64,000 nucleotides of DNA from Bacillus sp. FJAT-45037 (GTDB taxonomy: Bacteria > Bacillota > Bacilli > Bacillales > Bacillaceae_D). The translations under genes and the position numbers were made by a program. Below are positions 1 through 8,656 of the stretch, in pieces; position 1 is the stretch's first letter, and every line of letters starts with the position of its first letter. The stretch spans positions 105,322-169,321 of the forward strand of contig NZ_KZ454938.1 in assembly GCF_002797325.1 (NCBI RefSeq), in the 5' to 3' direction. The notes under the pieces were generated by a model. That model did no database searches. It was not told the DNA's origin and saw nothing but the letters and a program-made list of their open reading frames with translations.

Positions 1-572
1 ACTTAATTGTACCAGGAGAGAGAACCGATTCAATTAATCAATCGGCTTCTCTTTCATCACCATTATTACAATCGCTGACAGATTACTCAAGGCTACATTG
101 GGGATTTGTGGTAGCGGTATTAGCTTGTGTGATTATGTGGTTTATTTTATGGAGAACAACAAAAGGGTATGAATTACGTGCAGTAGGGCTCAACCAGCAT
201 GCCTCACAATACGCTGGGATGAATGTTCAACGTAATATTATTTTATCTATGCTCATTAGTGGTAGCTTTGCCGGTGTCGCAGGTGCGATGGAGGGGCTTG
301 GAACATACGGATATATGAGTATCTTATCAGGTTTCTCAGGAGTTGGATTTGACGGGATCGCCGTCGCCCTTCTTGGTGCAAACACAGCCGTTGGTGTCAT
401 TCTTGCTTCATTCTTATTTGGCGGTTTAAAGATTGGTGCGCTAAATATGCAATCACAAGCGGGTGTTCCGACAGAGTTAGTTGAAATTGTTATCGCGTTA
501 ATTATATTCTTTGTAGCTTCTAGTTACATCATTCGCTGGGTTATGAACCGTGTGAAGAAGGAGGACATCTAA
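1..572 (+). CDS. nupP: Nucleoside ABC transporter permease, NupP/YufP type (5' partial)
   Basis: The reading frame is open from position 3 to a TAA at 570-572, so the gene begins outside the window and 189 C-terminal residues remain (the B. subtilis protein is about 350). The visible part has several hydrophobic spans and the BPD_transp_2 pattern with motifs such as GLNQHASQYAGMNV and SGSFAGVAGAMEG. Family members are inner-membrane permeases that pair with a second permease, an ATPase and a lipoprotein to import guanosine and other nucleosides. The stop overlaps the start of the next permease by one base (TAATG), so the two are translationally coupled. The assignment to nucleosides rather than simple sugars follows from the pairing and family resemblance. 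Confidence 0.85.
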   Translation, partial: LIVPGERTDSINQSASLSSPLLQSLTDYSRLHWGFVVAVLACVIMWFILWRTTKGYELRAVGLNQHASQYAGMNVQRNIILSMLISGSFAGVAGAMEGLGTYGYMSILSGFSGVGFDGIAVALLGANTAVGVILASFLFGGLKIGALNMQSQAGVPTELVEIVIALIIFFVASSYIIRWVMNRVKKEDI

Positions 573-1543
573 TGGATATCATGCAAATACTTGCACTTGT
601 TGTTCCGGCTGCTATTTTTGCAGCGGCACCGCTTATTTTAACGGCATTAGGTGGACTATTCAGTGAACGTGCGGGTGTCGTTAATATTGGTTTAGAAGGT
701 CTGATGGTTATGGGGGCATTCACAGCAATCGTAACGACGTTAACCTTAGAAGGCATGGGAATGGGTGGCATGAGTGTCATTTTACTTGCCTTAGTGATAT
801 CAGTTTTAATCGGAGCGTTTTTCTCGTTATTTCATGCGGTTGCATCGATTACGTTCCGTGCCGACCAAATTGTTAGTGGAGTGGCTCTAAACTTCCTTGC
901 TGTTGGTTTAACGGTATTCTTAGTACGTCTCCTGTACAATAAAGGTCAGACAGATTATATTTCAAATCGTATTTACCGAACAGATATTGAATTCTTATCA
1001 CTAAGTGAGTGGCCAATTGTTGGTCCATTATTCTTCTCGAATGTTCACTTTACGTCCTATATGGCAATTCTCCTTGCGGTCATAGTGTATCTAGTTGTCT
1101 TCTATACACCATTTGGTCTTCGTCTCCGCTCTGTTGGGGAACACCCGATGGCAGCAGACACGATGGGGATTAATGTGAATCGCATGCGTTATCTTGGTGT
1201 CATGCTTAGTGGCGCATTCGCTGGACTTGGTGGAGCGGTATTTGCTCTAACGGTTACAGGGAACTTCTCGGGTACAACAATTGTTGGTCAAGGGTTCATG
1301 GCGCTTGCTGCATTAATCTTCGGAAAATGGAACCCACTAGGTGCACTTGGGGCTGCGTTATTCTTTGGACTTGCTCAAGCATTAAGTATCACAGGACAAC
1401 AAATTCCACTATTAGCAGGTGTACCGCCAGTTTTCTTAATGATTGCACCATATGTGTTAACGATTCTTGCATTAGCAGGCTTTGTCGGACGTGCTGAAGC
1501 ACCGAAAGCCATCGGGAAACCGTACATTAAGGGTTCAAGATAA
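572..1543 (+). CDS. nupQ: Nucleoside ABC transporter permease, NupQ/YufQ type
   Basis: A 323-residue very hydrophobic protein, the usual length for the second permease of the NupNOPQ guanosine importer. It has about eight to ten predicted membrane segments and the conserved motif ERAGVVNIGLEGLM near residue 31, typical of BPD_transp_2 permeases for nucleosides. A second internal pattern, MGINVNRMRYLGVMLSG, matches the repeat seen in the upstream permease and is likely the cytoplasmic coupling loop for the ATPase. The start is ATG at 572, sharing one base with the upstream stop and preceded by GAAGGAGG. A strong terminator follows, so this is the last gene of the operon. The lipoprotein and ATPase genes must lie upstream of the window. 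Confidence 0.87.
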   Translation: MDIMQILALVVPAAIFAAAPLILTALGGLFSERAGVVNIGLEGLMVMGAFTAIVTTLTLEGMGMGGMSVILLALVISVLIGAFFSLFHAVASITFRADQIVSGVALNFLAVGLTVFLVRLLYNKGQTDYISNRIYRTDIEFLSLSEWPIVGPLFFSNVHFTSYMAILLAVIVYLVVFYTPFGLRLRSVGEHPMAADTMGINVNRMRYLGVMLSGAFAGLGGAVFALTVTGNFSGTTIVGQGFMALAALIFGKWNPLGALGAALFFGLAQALSITGQQIPLLAGVPPVFLMIAPYVLTILALAGFVGRAEAPKAIGKPYIKGSR

Positions 1544-1554
1544 TGAATGATGTT

Positions 1555-1590
1555 AAGACCACTTTTCTTTTTAGAAGTGGTCTTTTTTAG
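1555..1590 (+). terminator. Intrinsic terminator after nupQ
   Basis: Perfect 10-bp stem (AAGACCACTT at 1555-1564 with AAGTGGTCTT at 1575-1584) followed by a T run. It lies 12 bases after the nupQ stop. Confidence 0.9.
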
Positions 1591-1979
1591 CATTTTTTTG
1601 AACAACCTTCATAATAAAAGAAACGTTAGAATAGCATTTTAAAAAGGGGAAAACTACAAAAATTTTCAGTGAAAAACTGACATTCTCTACAAAATTATGG
1701 GAGAATCTATAATTACTTTATTGAAGTAAAGAAATTAATGTTCATTTATTTTCATGAATATATATCACTATATAGAAAAGAATGCGGTTACATGAGCTGT
1801 ATTTGTGTATAATTATTCATTTATAAATTCTAAAAATAAAAAAAAGAATGTTCAGTTATTTATAGTGTGTTATGATTATTTTCGCGGATATTGATTTGTC
1901 TTTGTTTGGTGCTGTAGTGTTGCTTGTTTGTGATTGTATAATTACTGTATAAATTAAACATTAGGACGGAGGTGTCTGG
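1591..1979. other. AT-rich intergenic region between nupQ and the symporter unit
   Basis: No convincing gene is present in these ~390 bases. They contain a small hairpin (TCAGT at 1676 with ACTGA at 1686) and a TATAAT hexamer at 1937-1942 about 40 bases before the small ORF, which lacks a good -35 partner. B. subtilis opuE has sigma-A and sigma-B promoters in this position, but I could not recognise a sigma-B promoter here. Confidence 0.4.
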
Positions 1980-2087
1980 ATGGATCTTGGATTAACAACA
2001 GCTACTTGGATGCTATTGTATATACCCATGCCATTATTGATTTTGTTTTCACTAGTTTCGTTACTGAGGTATAGGAGGAGAGGATAA
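1980..2087 (+). CDS. 35-residue single-span membrane peptide upstream of the symporter
   Basis: An ATG at 1980 with AGGACGGAGG 8-10 bases upstream opens 35 codons ending in TAA at 2085-2087. The peptide has one hydrophobic helix (about residues 9-29, with the IPMPLLILF core) and a very basic C-terminus (RYRRRG), the signature of a small single-pass protein with a cytoplasmic positive tail. Its end contains the strong ribosome binding site of the symporter, whose TTG start is two bases after this stop, so translation of the two is probably coupled. Small accessory peptides are known beside several sodium/solute symporters. I infer a similar role here from position and composition; the sequence itself is not one I recognise with certainty. 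Confidence 0.6.
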   Translation: MDLGLTTATWMLLYIPMPLLILFSLVSLLRYRRRG

Positions 2088-2089
2088 CA

Positions 2090-3601
2090 TTGGAATTAGC
2101 TACAATTATAACTTTTATAGTGTATTTAGTTGGTATGCTCGTCATTGGACTCATAGCCTATAAGATGACAAGTAACTTATCAGACTATGTACTTGGGGGA
2201 CGAAGCCTAGGCGGTAGTGTTGCTGCCTTGAGTGCAGGGGCATCTGATATGAGTAGTTGGCTATTACTAGGCTTACCGGGCGCTATGTATGTCGGTGGAA
2301 TGAGTGAAATATGGCTCGCAGTTGGTTTAGCAGTAGGTGCTTACTTGAACTGGCAATTCACGGCGGCGCGTCTTCGCACATATACTAAGGTTGCGAATGA
2401 CTCCATTACATTACCAGACTTTTTAGAACATCGTTTTAATGATACATCAAAGTCGTTACGTATTATCTCGGCTTTAGTTATTTTAGTTTTCTTTGCATTT
2501 TACACGTCTTCAGGACTTGTAGGGGGAGCCTTACTTTTTGAATCGTCATTTGGAATGACGTATAATCAAGCCTTATGGATTGGTGCGATTGTTATTATTT
2601 CGTATACATTCCTAGGAGGATTCTTAGCGGTAAGTTGGACGGATTTCTTCCAAGGGATCTTAATGTTCTTAGCACTAGTTCTTGTTCCTATCGTAGCGGT
2701 CAGTGAAATGGGTGGTTGGAGCGAAACAGTTAATGCTGTTGGTGCCATTGATCCATCTTACTTAGATGCATTTACTGGTGTTGGAATTATCTCGATTCTA
2801 TCACTTCTCGCATGGGGCCTTGGTTACTTCGGTCAGCCTCATATCTTGACTCGTTTTATGGCAGTTAAATCCATTAAAGAAATTCCAAAAGCGCGTCTTG
2901 TTGGAATGACTTGGATGGTCTTGGCTTTATTTGGAGCAATCTTTACTGGTTTTATCGGTATTGCTTACTTCTCTGTGAACGGTCCAGCAGGTGCTGCGAT
3001 CGGTGACGGATCTCATGAAACAGTCTTTATCTTATTTACGCAAATTCTCTTTAACCCGTGGATCTCTGGTTTCTTATTAGCGGCGATCCTCTCGGCGATC
3101 ATGTCTACGATTGACTCTCAGCTCCTTGTTTCTTCAAGTGCGCTTGCAGAGGATGTATACAAAGGATTCATTCGTAAAAAAGCTTCTCAAACGGAGCTTG
3201 TTTGGGTCGGTCGTATCGGGGTGGTCGTAATTGCTTTAGTAGCCATCGTTCTTGCTTATAATCCAGATAGTACCGTACTTGAACTTGTTGGATACGCTTG
3301 GGCAGGTTTTGGTGCTGCCTTTGGACCGGTTTTACTTCTCGCCTTATTCTGGAAACGCATGACACGTAACGGTGCTTTAGCTGGTATGATCGTCGGTGGT
3401 GTTACGGTTATTCTTTGGGCAGAGCTTGATCGTTGGTTTGGCCTAAGTGCAGATCAATATCCAATTCTAGGGCTTTATGAAATCATTCCTGGTTTCTTCC
3501 TAGCGGCAATTGCTGTCGTTGTCTTTAGTCTAATCGATAAAGAACCATCTGCAGACATCCAAGCACAATTTGATCAAGTAGAAGAAGAATTAAAGCAATA
3601 A
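2090..3601 (+). CDS. putP: Sodium/proline symporter (PutP/OpuE family)
   Basis: A 503-residue member of the sodium:solute symporter family that takes up proline with Na+. The N-terminus matches the family closely: YVLGGRSLGG, then ASDMSSWLLLGLPGA in the second helix region, which holds sodium and proline contacts in PutP. Thirteen membrane spans are expected and the hydrophobic pattern fits. The start is TTG at 2090 behind AGGAGGAGAGG; no better ATG lies upstream in frame. The following genes gatCAB sit exactly where they do downstream of B. subtilis opuE, so this is probably the OpuE orthologue used for proline as an osmoprotectant. A catabolic PutP role cannot be excluded, but no proline dehydrogenase gene is nearby. 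Confidence 0.88.
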   Translation: MELATIITFIVYLVGMLVIGLIAYKMTSNLSDYVLGGRSLGGSVAALSAGASDMSSWLLLGLPGAMYVGGMSEIWLAVGLAVGAYLNWQFTAARLRTYTKVANDSITLPDFLEHRFNDTSKSLRIISALVILVFFAFYTSSGLVGGALLFESSFGMTYNQALWIGAIVIISYTFLGGFLAVSWTDFFQGILMFLALVLVPIVAVSEMGGWSETVNAVGAIDPSYLDAFTGVGIISILSLLAWGLGYFGQPHILTRFMAVKSIKEIPKARLVGMTWMVLALFGAIFTGFIGIAYFSVNGPAGAAIGDGSHETVFILFTQILFNPWISGFLLAAILSAIMSTIDSQLLVSSSALAEDVYKGFIRKKASQTELVWVGRIGVVVIALVAIVLAYNPDSTVLELVGYAWAGFGAAFGPVLLLALFWKRMTRNGALAGMIVGGVTVILWAELDRWFGLSADQYPILGLYEIIPGFFLAAIAVVVFSLIDKEPSADIQAQFDQVEEELKQ

Positions 3602-3613
3602 TTGTGATCTGGA

Positions 3614-3648
3614 GAAGGTTACCTGCAAAGCGGGTAACCTTCTTTTAA
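3614..3648 (+). terminator. Intrinsic terminator after the symporter
   Basis: Perfect 10-bp stem GAAGGTTACC (3614-3623) and GGTAACCTTC (3633-3642), then TTTT. It starts 12 bases after the symporter stop. Confidence 0.9.
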
Positions 3649-3817
3649 TGTTTTCAGAAAAAGCAAAAAGAAATTCGAAAAAATAACGCCGTAATCAAAG
3701 TACTTTAAAGGAATAAAGTGGTCTTGATTGTATTGGGCTTTATTGCCTATAGGTGTTGAATTTGGTATCATAATGAATATTATCTGCATGCACGAACAAC
3801 TACTGGAGGTGATTGGG

Positions 3818-4108
3818 ATGTCACGCATCTCAACAGATGAGGTAAAGCACGTTGCAAACTTAGCAAGACTTGCGATTACAGACGAAGAAGCGGTTAAATT
3901 TCAAGGTCAACTTGATGCCATCATTACGTTTGCTGAAAAACTAAATGAACTGGATACAACAGGTGTGGAACCAACATCACATATTCTTAACATGAAAAAT
4001 GTGTTACGCGAGGATAAGCCATCAGAAGGTTTACCGATCAAAGACGTACTAAAGAATGCACCAGATCACGAAGATGGCCATATCCGTGTGCCGTCTATCA
4101 TAGAGTAG
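3818..4108 (+). CDS. gatC: Asp-tRNA(Asn)/Glu-tRNA(Gln) amidotransferase subunit C
   Basis: A 96-residue protein of normal GatC length. GatC stabilises the GatA-GatB interface in the enzyme that amidates Glu-tRNA(Gln) and Asp-tRNA(Asn). The sequence shows [16 protein letters not shown] and a C-terminal LRED...[17 protein letters not shown] pattern typical of the family. A longer frame opens upstream at 3728, but the ATG at 3818 has a consensus GGAGGTGATT site at the right distance and gives the family N-terminus, so it is preferred. It is the first gene of gatC-gatA-gatB, 14 bases before gatA. Confidence 0.95.
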   Translation: MSRISTDEVKHVANLARLAITDEEAVKFQGQLDAIITFAEKLNELDTTGVEPTSHILNMKNVLREDKPSEGLPIKDVLKNAPDHEDGHIRVPSIIE

Positions 4109-4122
4109 GGGGGACAAGCTTC

Positions 4123-5580
4123 ATGTCATTATTTGACCATAAAGTAAAAGAACTACATACAATGCTTCAAAGTAAGCAGGTAAAGGTATCTGAACTTGTC
4201 GACGAGTCCTACAAACGTATTGCGGACGTAGACGGCAAAGTGCAAGCCTTTTTAACATTAGATGAGGAAAGAGCTCGTGCCTATGCAGCGGAATTAGATG
4301 AGGCGATCGGAACGGACGCAACACGAGGCTTATTATTTGGGATACCGATTGGAGTGAAAGATAATATTGTCACAAAGAACTTACGTACCACATGCTCGAG
4401 TCGCATTTTAGAGAACTTTGATCCGATTTATGACGCAACGGTTGTCAATAAATTACGCGATGCTCAATCTGTGACCATTGGTAAGTTAAATATGGATGAA
4501 TTCGCCATGGGTTCATCAACGGAAAACTCGGCATTACAAAAAACACGTAATCCTTGGAATCTTGATTATGTCCCAGGTGGATCAAGTGGTGGTTCGGCTG
4601 CAGCTGTAGCAGCAGGAGAAGTACCATTTACACTTGGATCAGACACAGGTGGTTCAATCCGTCAGCCAGCAGCTTACTGTGGTGTTGTTGGATTAAAGCC
4701 GACATACGGTCGTGTATCACGCTTTGGTCTTGTTGCATTCGCTTCGTCTCTTGATCAGATTGGTCCTGTGACACGTAATGTAGAAGACAACGCCTATTTA
4801 CTACAATCGATTGCTGGTGTGGATCCAATGGATTCAACATCAGCGAATGTTGACGTCCCTGATTTCTTATCGGCGTTAACTGGAGATGTAAAAGGATTAA
4901 AGATCGCTGTGCCAAAAGAATATTTGGGTGAAGGCGTTCAAGAGAGCGTGAAGCAATCGGTGCTTGATGCATTAAAAGTATTAGAGGGGCAAGGGGCGAC
5001 GTGGGAAGAAGTATCCCTCCCGCACTCTAAATACGCACTAGCAACATATTACTTATTGTCATCTTCAGAAGCATCAGCGAACTTGTCTCGTTTTGATGGA
5101 GTTCGTTACGGTTATCGGACAGACAATGCTGACAACCTACTTGAAATGTACAAGCAAACACGTGCAGAAGGATTCGGTGACGAGGTAAAGCGTCGGATTA
5201 TGCTTGGAACATTTGCGTTAAGTTCAGGTTACTACGATGCGTATTATAAAAAAGCACAACAAGTACGTACGTTGATTAAGCAAGATTTTGAGAAGATTTT
5301 TGAACAATATGATGTAATTGTTGGACCAACCACGCCAACGCCAGCTTTCAAGATTGGTGAGAAAACGGATGACCCAATGACGATGTATGCCAACGATATC
5401 TTAACCATCCCAGTTAACTTAGCGGGGGTACCAGGAATCTCTGTCCCATGTGGCTTCCAAGATGGCTTACCTCTAGGCTTACAAATCATTGGGAAGCACT
5501 TTGATGAAAGTACAATTTACCGCGTCGCACACGCGTTTGAAACGGCAACTGATTATCACACAAAAAAACCAGTATTGTAA
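4123..5580 (+). CDS. gatA: Asp-tRNA(Asn)/Glu-tRNA(Gln) amidotransferase subunit A
   Basis: A 485-residue amidase-signature protein that releases ammonia from glutamine for transamidation of mischarged tRNA. The Ser-cisSer-Lys catalytic triad is intact at Lys79 (in GVKDNI), Ser154 (in GGSSGGSA) and Ser178 (in [10 protein letters not shown]), the same numbering as characterised Gram-positive GatA proteins. The start is ATG at 4123 behind a run of G residues (TAGGGGGGAC). It is closely spaced to gatC and gatB and must be cotranscribed with them. Nothing is missing relative to the family. Confidence 0.97.
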   Translation: MSLFDHKVKELHTMLQSKQVKVSELVDESYKRIADVDGKVQAFLTLDEERARAYAAELDEAIGTDATRGLLFGIPIGVKDNIVTKNLRTTCSSRILENFDPIYDATVVNKLRDAQSVTIGKLNMDEFAMGSSTENSALQKTRNPWNLDYVPGGSSGGSAAAVAAGEVPFTLGSDTGGSIRQPAAYCGVVGLKPTYGRVSRFGLVAFASSLDQIGPVTRNVEDNAYLLQSIAGVDPMDSTSANVDVPDFLSALTGDVKGLKIAVPKEYLGEGVQESVKQSVLDALKVLEGQGATWEEVSLPHSKYALATYYLLSSSEASANLSRFDGVRYGYRTDNADNLLEMYKQTRAEGFGDEVKRRIMLGTFALSSGYYDAYYKKAQQVRTLIKQDFEKIFEQYDVIVGPTTPTPAFKIGEKTDDPMTMYANDILTIPVNLAGVPGISVPCGFQDGLPLGLQIIGKHFDESTIYRVAHAFETATDYHTKKPVL

Positions 5581-5595
5581 GGGGGGAATAGAGCG

Positions 5596-7026
5596 ATGAA
5601 TTTTGAAACGATTATTGGCCTTGAAGTACACGTCGAGTTAAAAACAGATTCAAAAATTTTCTCAGCCAGTCCAAACCACTTCGGTTCGGAGCCGAATGCG
5701 AATACGAGCGTCATTGACCTTGGGTATCCGGGCGTTCTTCCTGTCTTAAACAAGCGAGCGGTTGAGTATGCAATGAAAGCTGCGATGGCTTTGAACTGTG
5801 AAGTAGCAACAGATACAAAGTTTGACCGTAAAAATTACTTCTACCCAGATAACCCAAAAGCATATCAGATCTCCCAATTTGACAAGCCAATTGGTGAAAA
5901 TGGTTGGATCGATATCGAAGTAGGCGGCAAAAAAAAACGTATAGGGATTACACGTCTTCACCTTGAAGAGGATGCGGGTAAACTGACTCACTCAGGAAAT
6001 GGGTATTCTCTCGTGGATTATAACCGTCAAGGAACACCGTTAATTGAGATTGTTTCAGAACCAGACATTCGCACTCCAGAAGAAGCGTATGCGTATCTAG
6101 AGAAGCTTAAGTCCATTGTTCAATATACTAATGTATCTGATTGTAAGATGGAGGAAGGCTCATTACGTTGTGATGCCAATATTTCTCTTCGCCCAGTGGG
6201 ACAAGAGAAATTCGGTACAAAAGCAGAGTTAAAAAACTTAAACTCCTTCAACTTCGTACGCAAAGGACTAGAGTATGAAGTGAAACGTCAAGAGCAAGTT
6301 CTTTTAGCAGGTGGCATTATCGAGCAAGAAACACGTCGTTTTGATGAAGCTTCAAGCAAGACACTCCTAATGCGTGTGAAGGAAGGGTCTGATGATTATC
6401 GTTATTTCCCAGAGCCAGATTTGATCCCTCTTTATATTGACGATGAGTGGAAAGAACGCATTCGAGCTGAGATTCCAGAGCTTCCGGATGCAAGAAAGAA
6501 GCGTTATGTCAAAGAGCTTGGACTTCCGGAATACGATGCAACAGTGCTAACGATTACTAAAGAAATGGCTGATTTCTTTGAAGCAACTGTTGAACAAGGT
6601 GGAGATGCAAAACTTGCATCGAACTGGCTCATGGGGGCTGTTAATGAGTACTTAAACGCTGAGCAAAAAGAACTTCAAGACGTTGCTCTAACACCAGAAG
6701 GCCTAGCCAAAATGATTCAACTGATCGAAAAAGGAATAATTTCCTCAAAAATCGCGAAAAAAGTGTTTAAAGACCTGATTGAACAAGGCGGAGACCCAGA
6801 GCAAATCGTTAAAGACAAAGGACTTGTTCAAATCTCTGATGAAGGCGAGCTTCTTAAGATGGTGACTGAGGTACTTGATAACAATGACCAGTCCATTGAA
6901 GACTTCAAAAGTGGTAAAGAACGCGCCATTGGTTTCTTAGTCGGTCAAATTATGAAAGCTTCAAAAGGGAAAGCTAACCCGCCTATGGTGAATAAGATCT
7001 TATTAGAAGAAATTAAGAAACGTTAA
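5596..7026 (+). CDS. gatB: Asp-tRNA(Asn)/Glu-tRNA(Gln) amidotransferase subunit B
   Basis: A 476-residue protein that binds the mischarged tRNA, phosphorylates the Glu or Asp side chain with ATP and receives ammonia from GatA. It opens with the family sequence [14 protein letters not shown] and carries [11 protein letters not shown] and [17 protein letters not shown] in the kinase core, with the YqeY-like C-terminal tRNA-binding region from about residue 325. The start ATG at 5596 follows AAGGGGGGAATAGAGCG, 16 bases after gatA. The complex is complete here. The same window also encodes GlnRS, so GatCAB may be needed only for Asn-tRNA formation or be redundant for Gln. Confidence 0.97.
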   Translation: MNFETIIGLEVHVELKTDSKIFSASPNHFGSEPNANTSVIDLGYPGVLPVLNKRAVEYAMKAAMALNCEVATDTKFDRKNYFYPDNPKAYQISQFDKPIGENGWIDIEVGGKKKRIGITRLHLEEDAGKLTHSGNGYSLVDYNRQGTPLIEIVSEPDIRTPEEAYAYLEKLKSIVQYTNVSDCKMEEGSLRCDANISLRPVGQEKFGTKAELKNLNSFNFVRKGLEYEVKRQEQVLLAGGIIEQETRRFDEASSKTLLMRVKEGSDDYRYFPEPDLIPLYIDDEWKERIRAEIPELPDARKKRYVKELGLPEYDATVLTITKEMADFFEATVEQGGDAKLASNWLMGAVNEYLNAEQKELQDVALTPEGLAKMIQLIEKGIISSKIAKKVFKDLIEQGGDPEQIVKDKGLVQISDEGELLKMVTEVLDNNDQSIEDFKSGKERAIGFLVGQIMKASKGKANPPMVNKILLEEIKKR

Positions 7027-7056
7027 CACATACTCTCCTACGTCAGGGGATAAGTG

Positions 7057-7096
7057 CGAGTGGAGAACCTTGGAGGGGACCCACTCGTTTTTTTGA
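7057..7096 (+). terminator. Intrinsic terminator after gatCAB
   Basis: CGAGTGG (7057-7063) pairs with CCACTCG (7081-7087), followed directly by seven T residues. The loop is fairly long (17 bases) and partly self-complementary. Confidence 0.75.
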
Positions 7097-7111
7097 GGAG
7101 GATGAAAGCAA

Positions 7112-7183
7112 GTGATATATGGGTATCTTTTAGTAGGGATTTTGCTAGTCGCAATGTGGGTATATATTATAAAGAAAAGATAG
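7112..7183 (+). CDS. Possible 23-residue membrane peptide
   Basis: A GTG at 7112, with GAGGAGG about ten bases upstream, opens 23 codons to TAG at 7181-7183. The predicted peptide is a single hydrophobic helix (IYGYLLVGILLVAMWVYII) ending in KKR, like many Bacillus micro-membrane proteins. It lies immediately after the gatB terminator, so it would need its own promoter, and none is obvious in the short gap. The support is the strong Shine-Dalgarno sequence plus a non-random hydrophobic composition; the length is too short for more. A competing ATG frame at 7102 gives a non-hydrophobic peptide and looks less likely. Confidence 0.35.
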   Translation: MIYGYLLVGILLVAMWVYIIKKR

Positions 7184-7267
7184 TGAGCACTCAGACCTTT
7201 GATGGTCATTAACACTAGATTGGCATGTACATCAACATTTTACATACGATGGAGTTAAGTGTAACAA

Positions 7268-7297
7268 TTGTTCATTATGCATTCAGTAGGGTACAAT
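7268..7297 (+). promoter_or_regulatory. Candidate sigma-A promoter for dgkB
   Basis: TTGTTC (7268-7273), 18-base spacer, TACAAT (7292-7297), about 70 bases before the dgkB start. A consensus reading only. Confidence 0.4.
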
Positions 7298-7365
7298 ACA
7301 GACAAGACTATTTGACAAATTGTGGCTTGAATAAAAAAGAATATTAATAAAAGTAGGGGATCGCT

Positions 7366-8271
7366 ATGAAAAGAGCACGTCTTATCTATAACCCAACTTC
7401 TGGACGTGAACAGATTCGAAAGAACCTTGCTTATGTGCTAGAACGCCTTGAAAAAGCAGGGTATGAAACATCGGCACATGCAACCACAGGGGAAGGTTGC
7501 GCTAAACGGGCAGCTAGATTAGCGGCTGAACGAGGAGTCGACCTGGTTATTGCAGCAGGCGGGGACGGAACGATATTTGAAGTGGTAAATGGCCTAGCCG
7601 AACTTGAGAAGCGACCAATGCTTGGACTCATTCCTGCAGGCACAACAAATGACTTCGCCAGAGCTCTTCATATCCCAAAAGAAATTGAAAAGGCATGCGA
7701 TGTGCTATGCGATGGTCATGTTGATCCAATTGATATCGGACAGGTCAATGATAAATATTTTATTAACATCGCAGCAGGCGGAACACTAACTGAACTTACC
7801 TATGAAGTTCCTAGTAAGCTCAAAACAATGCTGGGTCAATTAGCGTATTACATTAAGGGATTAGAAAAATTACCACAAGTTGCACCGACTCACGTACGTA
7901 TTGAGTACGACGGAAAAATGTTTGAAGGGGAAATTATGATGTTTCTCGTGTCCAATACGAATTCTGTCGGAGGTTTCGAACGTCTAGCACCAGAAGCTTC
8001 ATTAGAGGATGGAATGTTTGATTTTATAATTGTTAAAAAGATCTCATTCCCTGAGTTCTTACAACTTGTTACCCTTGCGATGCGCGGGGAACATCTGACG
8101 CATCCGAAAGTAATGTATGTTCAAGCAAATCGAATAAAAGTTCATGTGGATAGTGACATGCAGCTTAATTTAGATGGTGAGCACGGTGGCGCGTTACCAG
8201 CTGAATTTGTTAATCTTTATCAACATTTCAACATGCTCACACCGAAAAACCGTAAAAAACAGCGTAAATAA
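7366..8271 (+). CDS. dgkB: Soluble diacylglycerol kinase DgkB
   Basis: A 301-residue lipid kinase. DgkB phosphorylates diacylglycerol released by lipoteichoic acid synthesis back to phosphatidic acid on the cytoplasmic face of the membrane. The N-terminal domain has the nucleotide-binding GGDGT motif at residues 65-69, preceded by VIAA, and GLIPAGTTNDFAR at about 84-96, both diagnostic of the DAGK/YegS family. The C-terminal part (about 130-290) fits the beta-sandwich domain, with SNTNSVGGFERLAP. The length matches B. subtilis DgkB (YerQ), and gatCAB upstream with the RlmCD-type gene downstream gives the same order, minus yerO and swrC. The start at 7366 has TAGGGGATCGCT upstream. Confidence 0.9.
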   Translation: MKRARLIYNPTSGREQIRKNLAYVLERLEKAGYETSAHATTGEGCAKRAARLAAERGVDLVIAAGGDGTIFEVVNGLAELEKRPMLGLIPAGTTNDFARALHIPKEIEKACDVLCDGHVDPIDIGQVNDKYFINIAAGGTLTELTYEVPSKLKTMLGQLAYYIKGLEKLPQVAPTHVRIEYDGKMFEGEIMMFLVSNTNSVGGFERLAPEASLEDGMFDFIIVKKISFPEFLQLVTLAMRGEHLTHPKVMYVQANRIKVHVDSDMQLNLDGEHGGALPAEFVNLYQHFNMLTPKNRKKQRK

Positions 8272-8281
8272 AATCGATAGA

Positions 8282-8313
8282 GGCTGCCTTGAGTGAGTAA
8301 GGTAGCTTTTTTA
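8282..8313 (+). terminator. Intrinsic terminator after dgkB
   Basis: GCTGCCTT (8283-8290) pairs with AAGGTAGC (8299-8306, one G-U pair), followed by six T residues. Confidence 0.75.
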
Positions 8314-8361
8314 CGTTTGTAGCGGGAGGTTGTGGTGATCTGAATTGAGCGAGTGAGGAGA

Positions 8362-8466
8362 CTTTCGCGCAAAACAGGATCGTTTCCGCGCATTTGAAGA
8401 AGGTTTTCACGCAATAATGAAGGCTTTTCGCGCAAATATACTATATATTAGCGCAAATGCAGCAAA
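8362..8466. repeat. Five degenerate 21-bp tandem repeats with a CGCGC core
   Basis: The core CGCGC or a one-base variant recurs at 8366, 8387, 8408 (CACGC), 8429 and 8450 (AGCGC), an exact 21-base period. The consensus unit is about TTTTCGCGCAAAT-ATGAAGG-. The copies sit between the dgkB terminator and the rlmD start. Because 21 is divisible by three, the minus strand gives a spurious frame with a seven-residue period (REKPSLL/RENLLQM/RGNDPVL/RESLLTR). I infer a non-coding intergenic repeat; its function is unknown. Confidence 0.85.
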
Positions 8467-8656
8467 AAAATGGAAAAACAAACAGCGACAACTCATCTCT
8501 TTTATTCTCACAACCCAAATCACAGATAGAATTCTTCGTCTGAAGTCGTCGCATAACCACTTACCCACGCAATAGAATGTGAAGCGTTCTTCGTATCTAT
8601 CCGAAAAATATGCTACAATCACATCAGAAATAAAAGCGAAAAGGACGGCTATAAAA

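Noticed and set aside
8220-8435. Minus-strand 71-codon frame with seven-residue repeats
   Set aside because: It is produced by the 21-bp tandem repeat, overlaps the dgkB end and terminator, and has no ribosome binding site.
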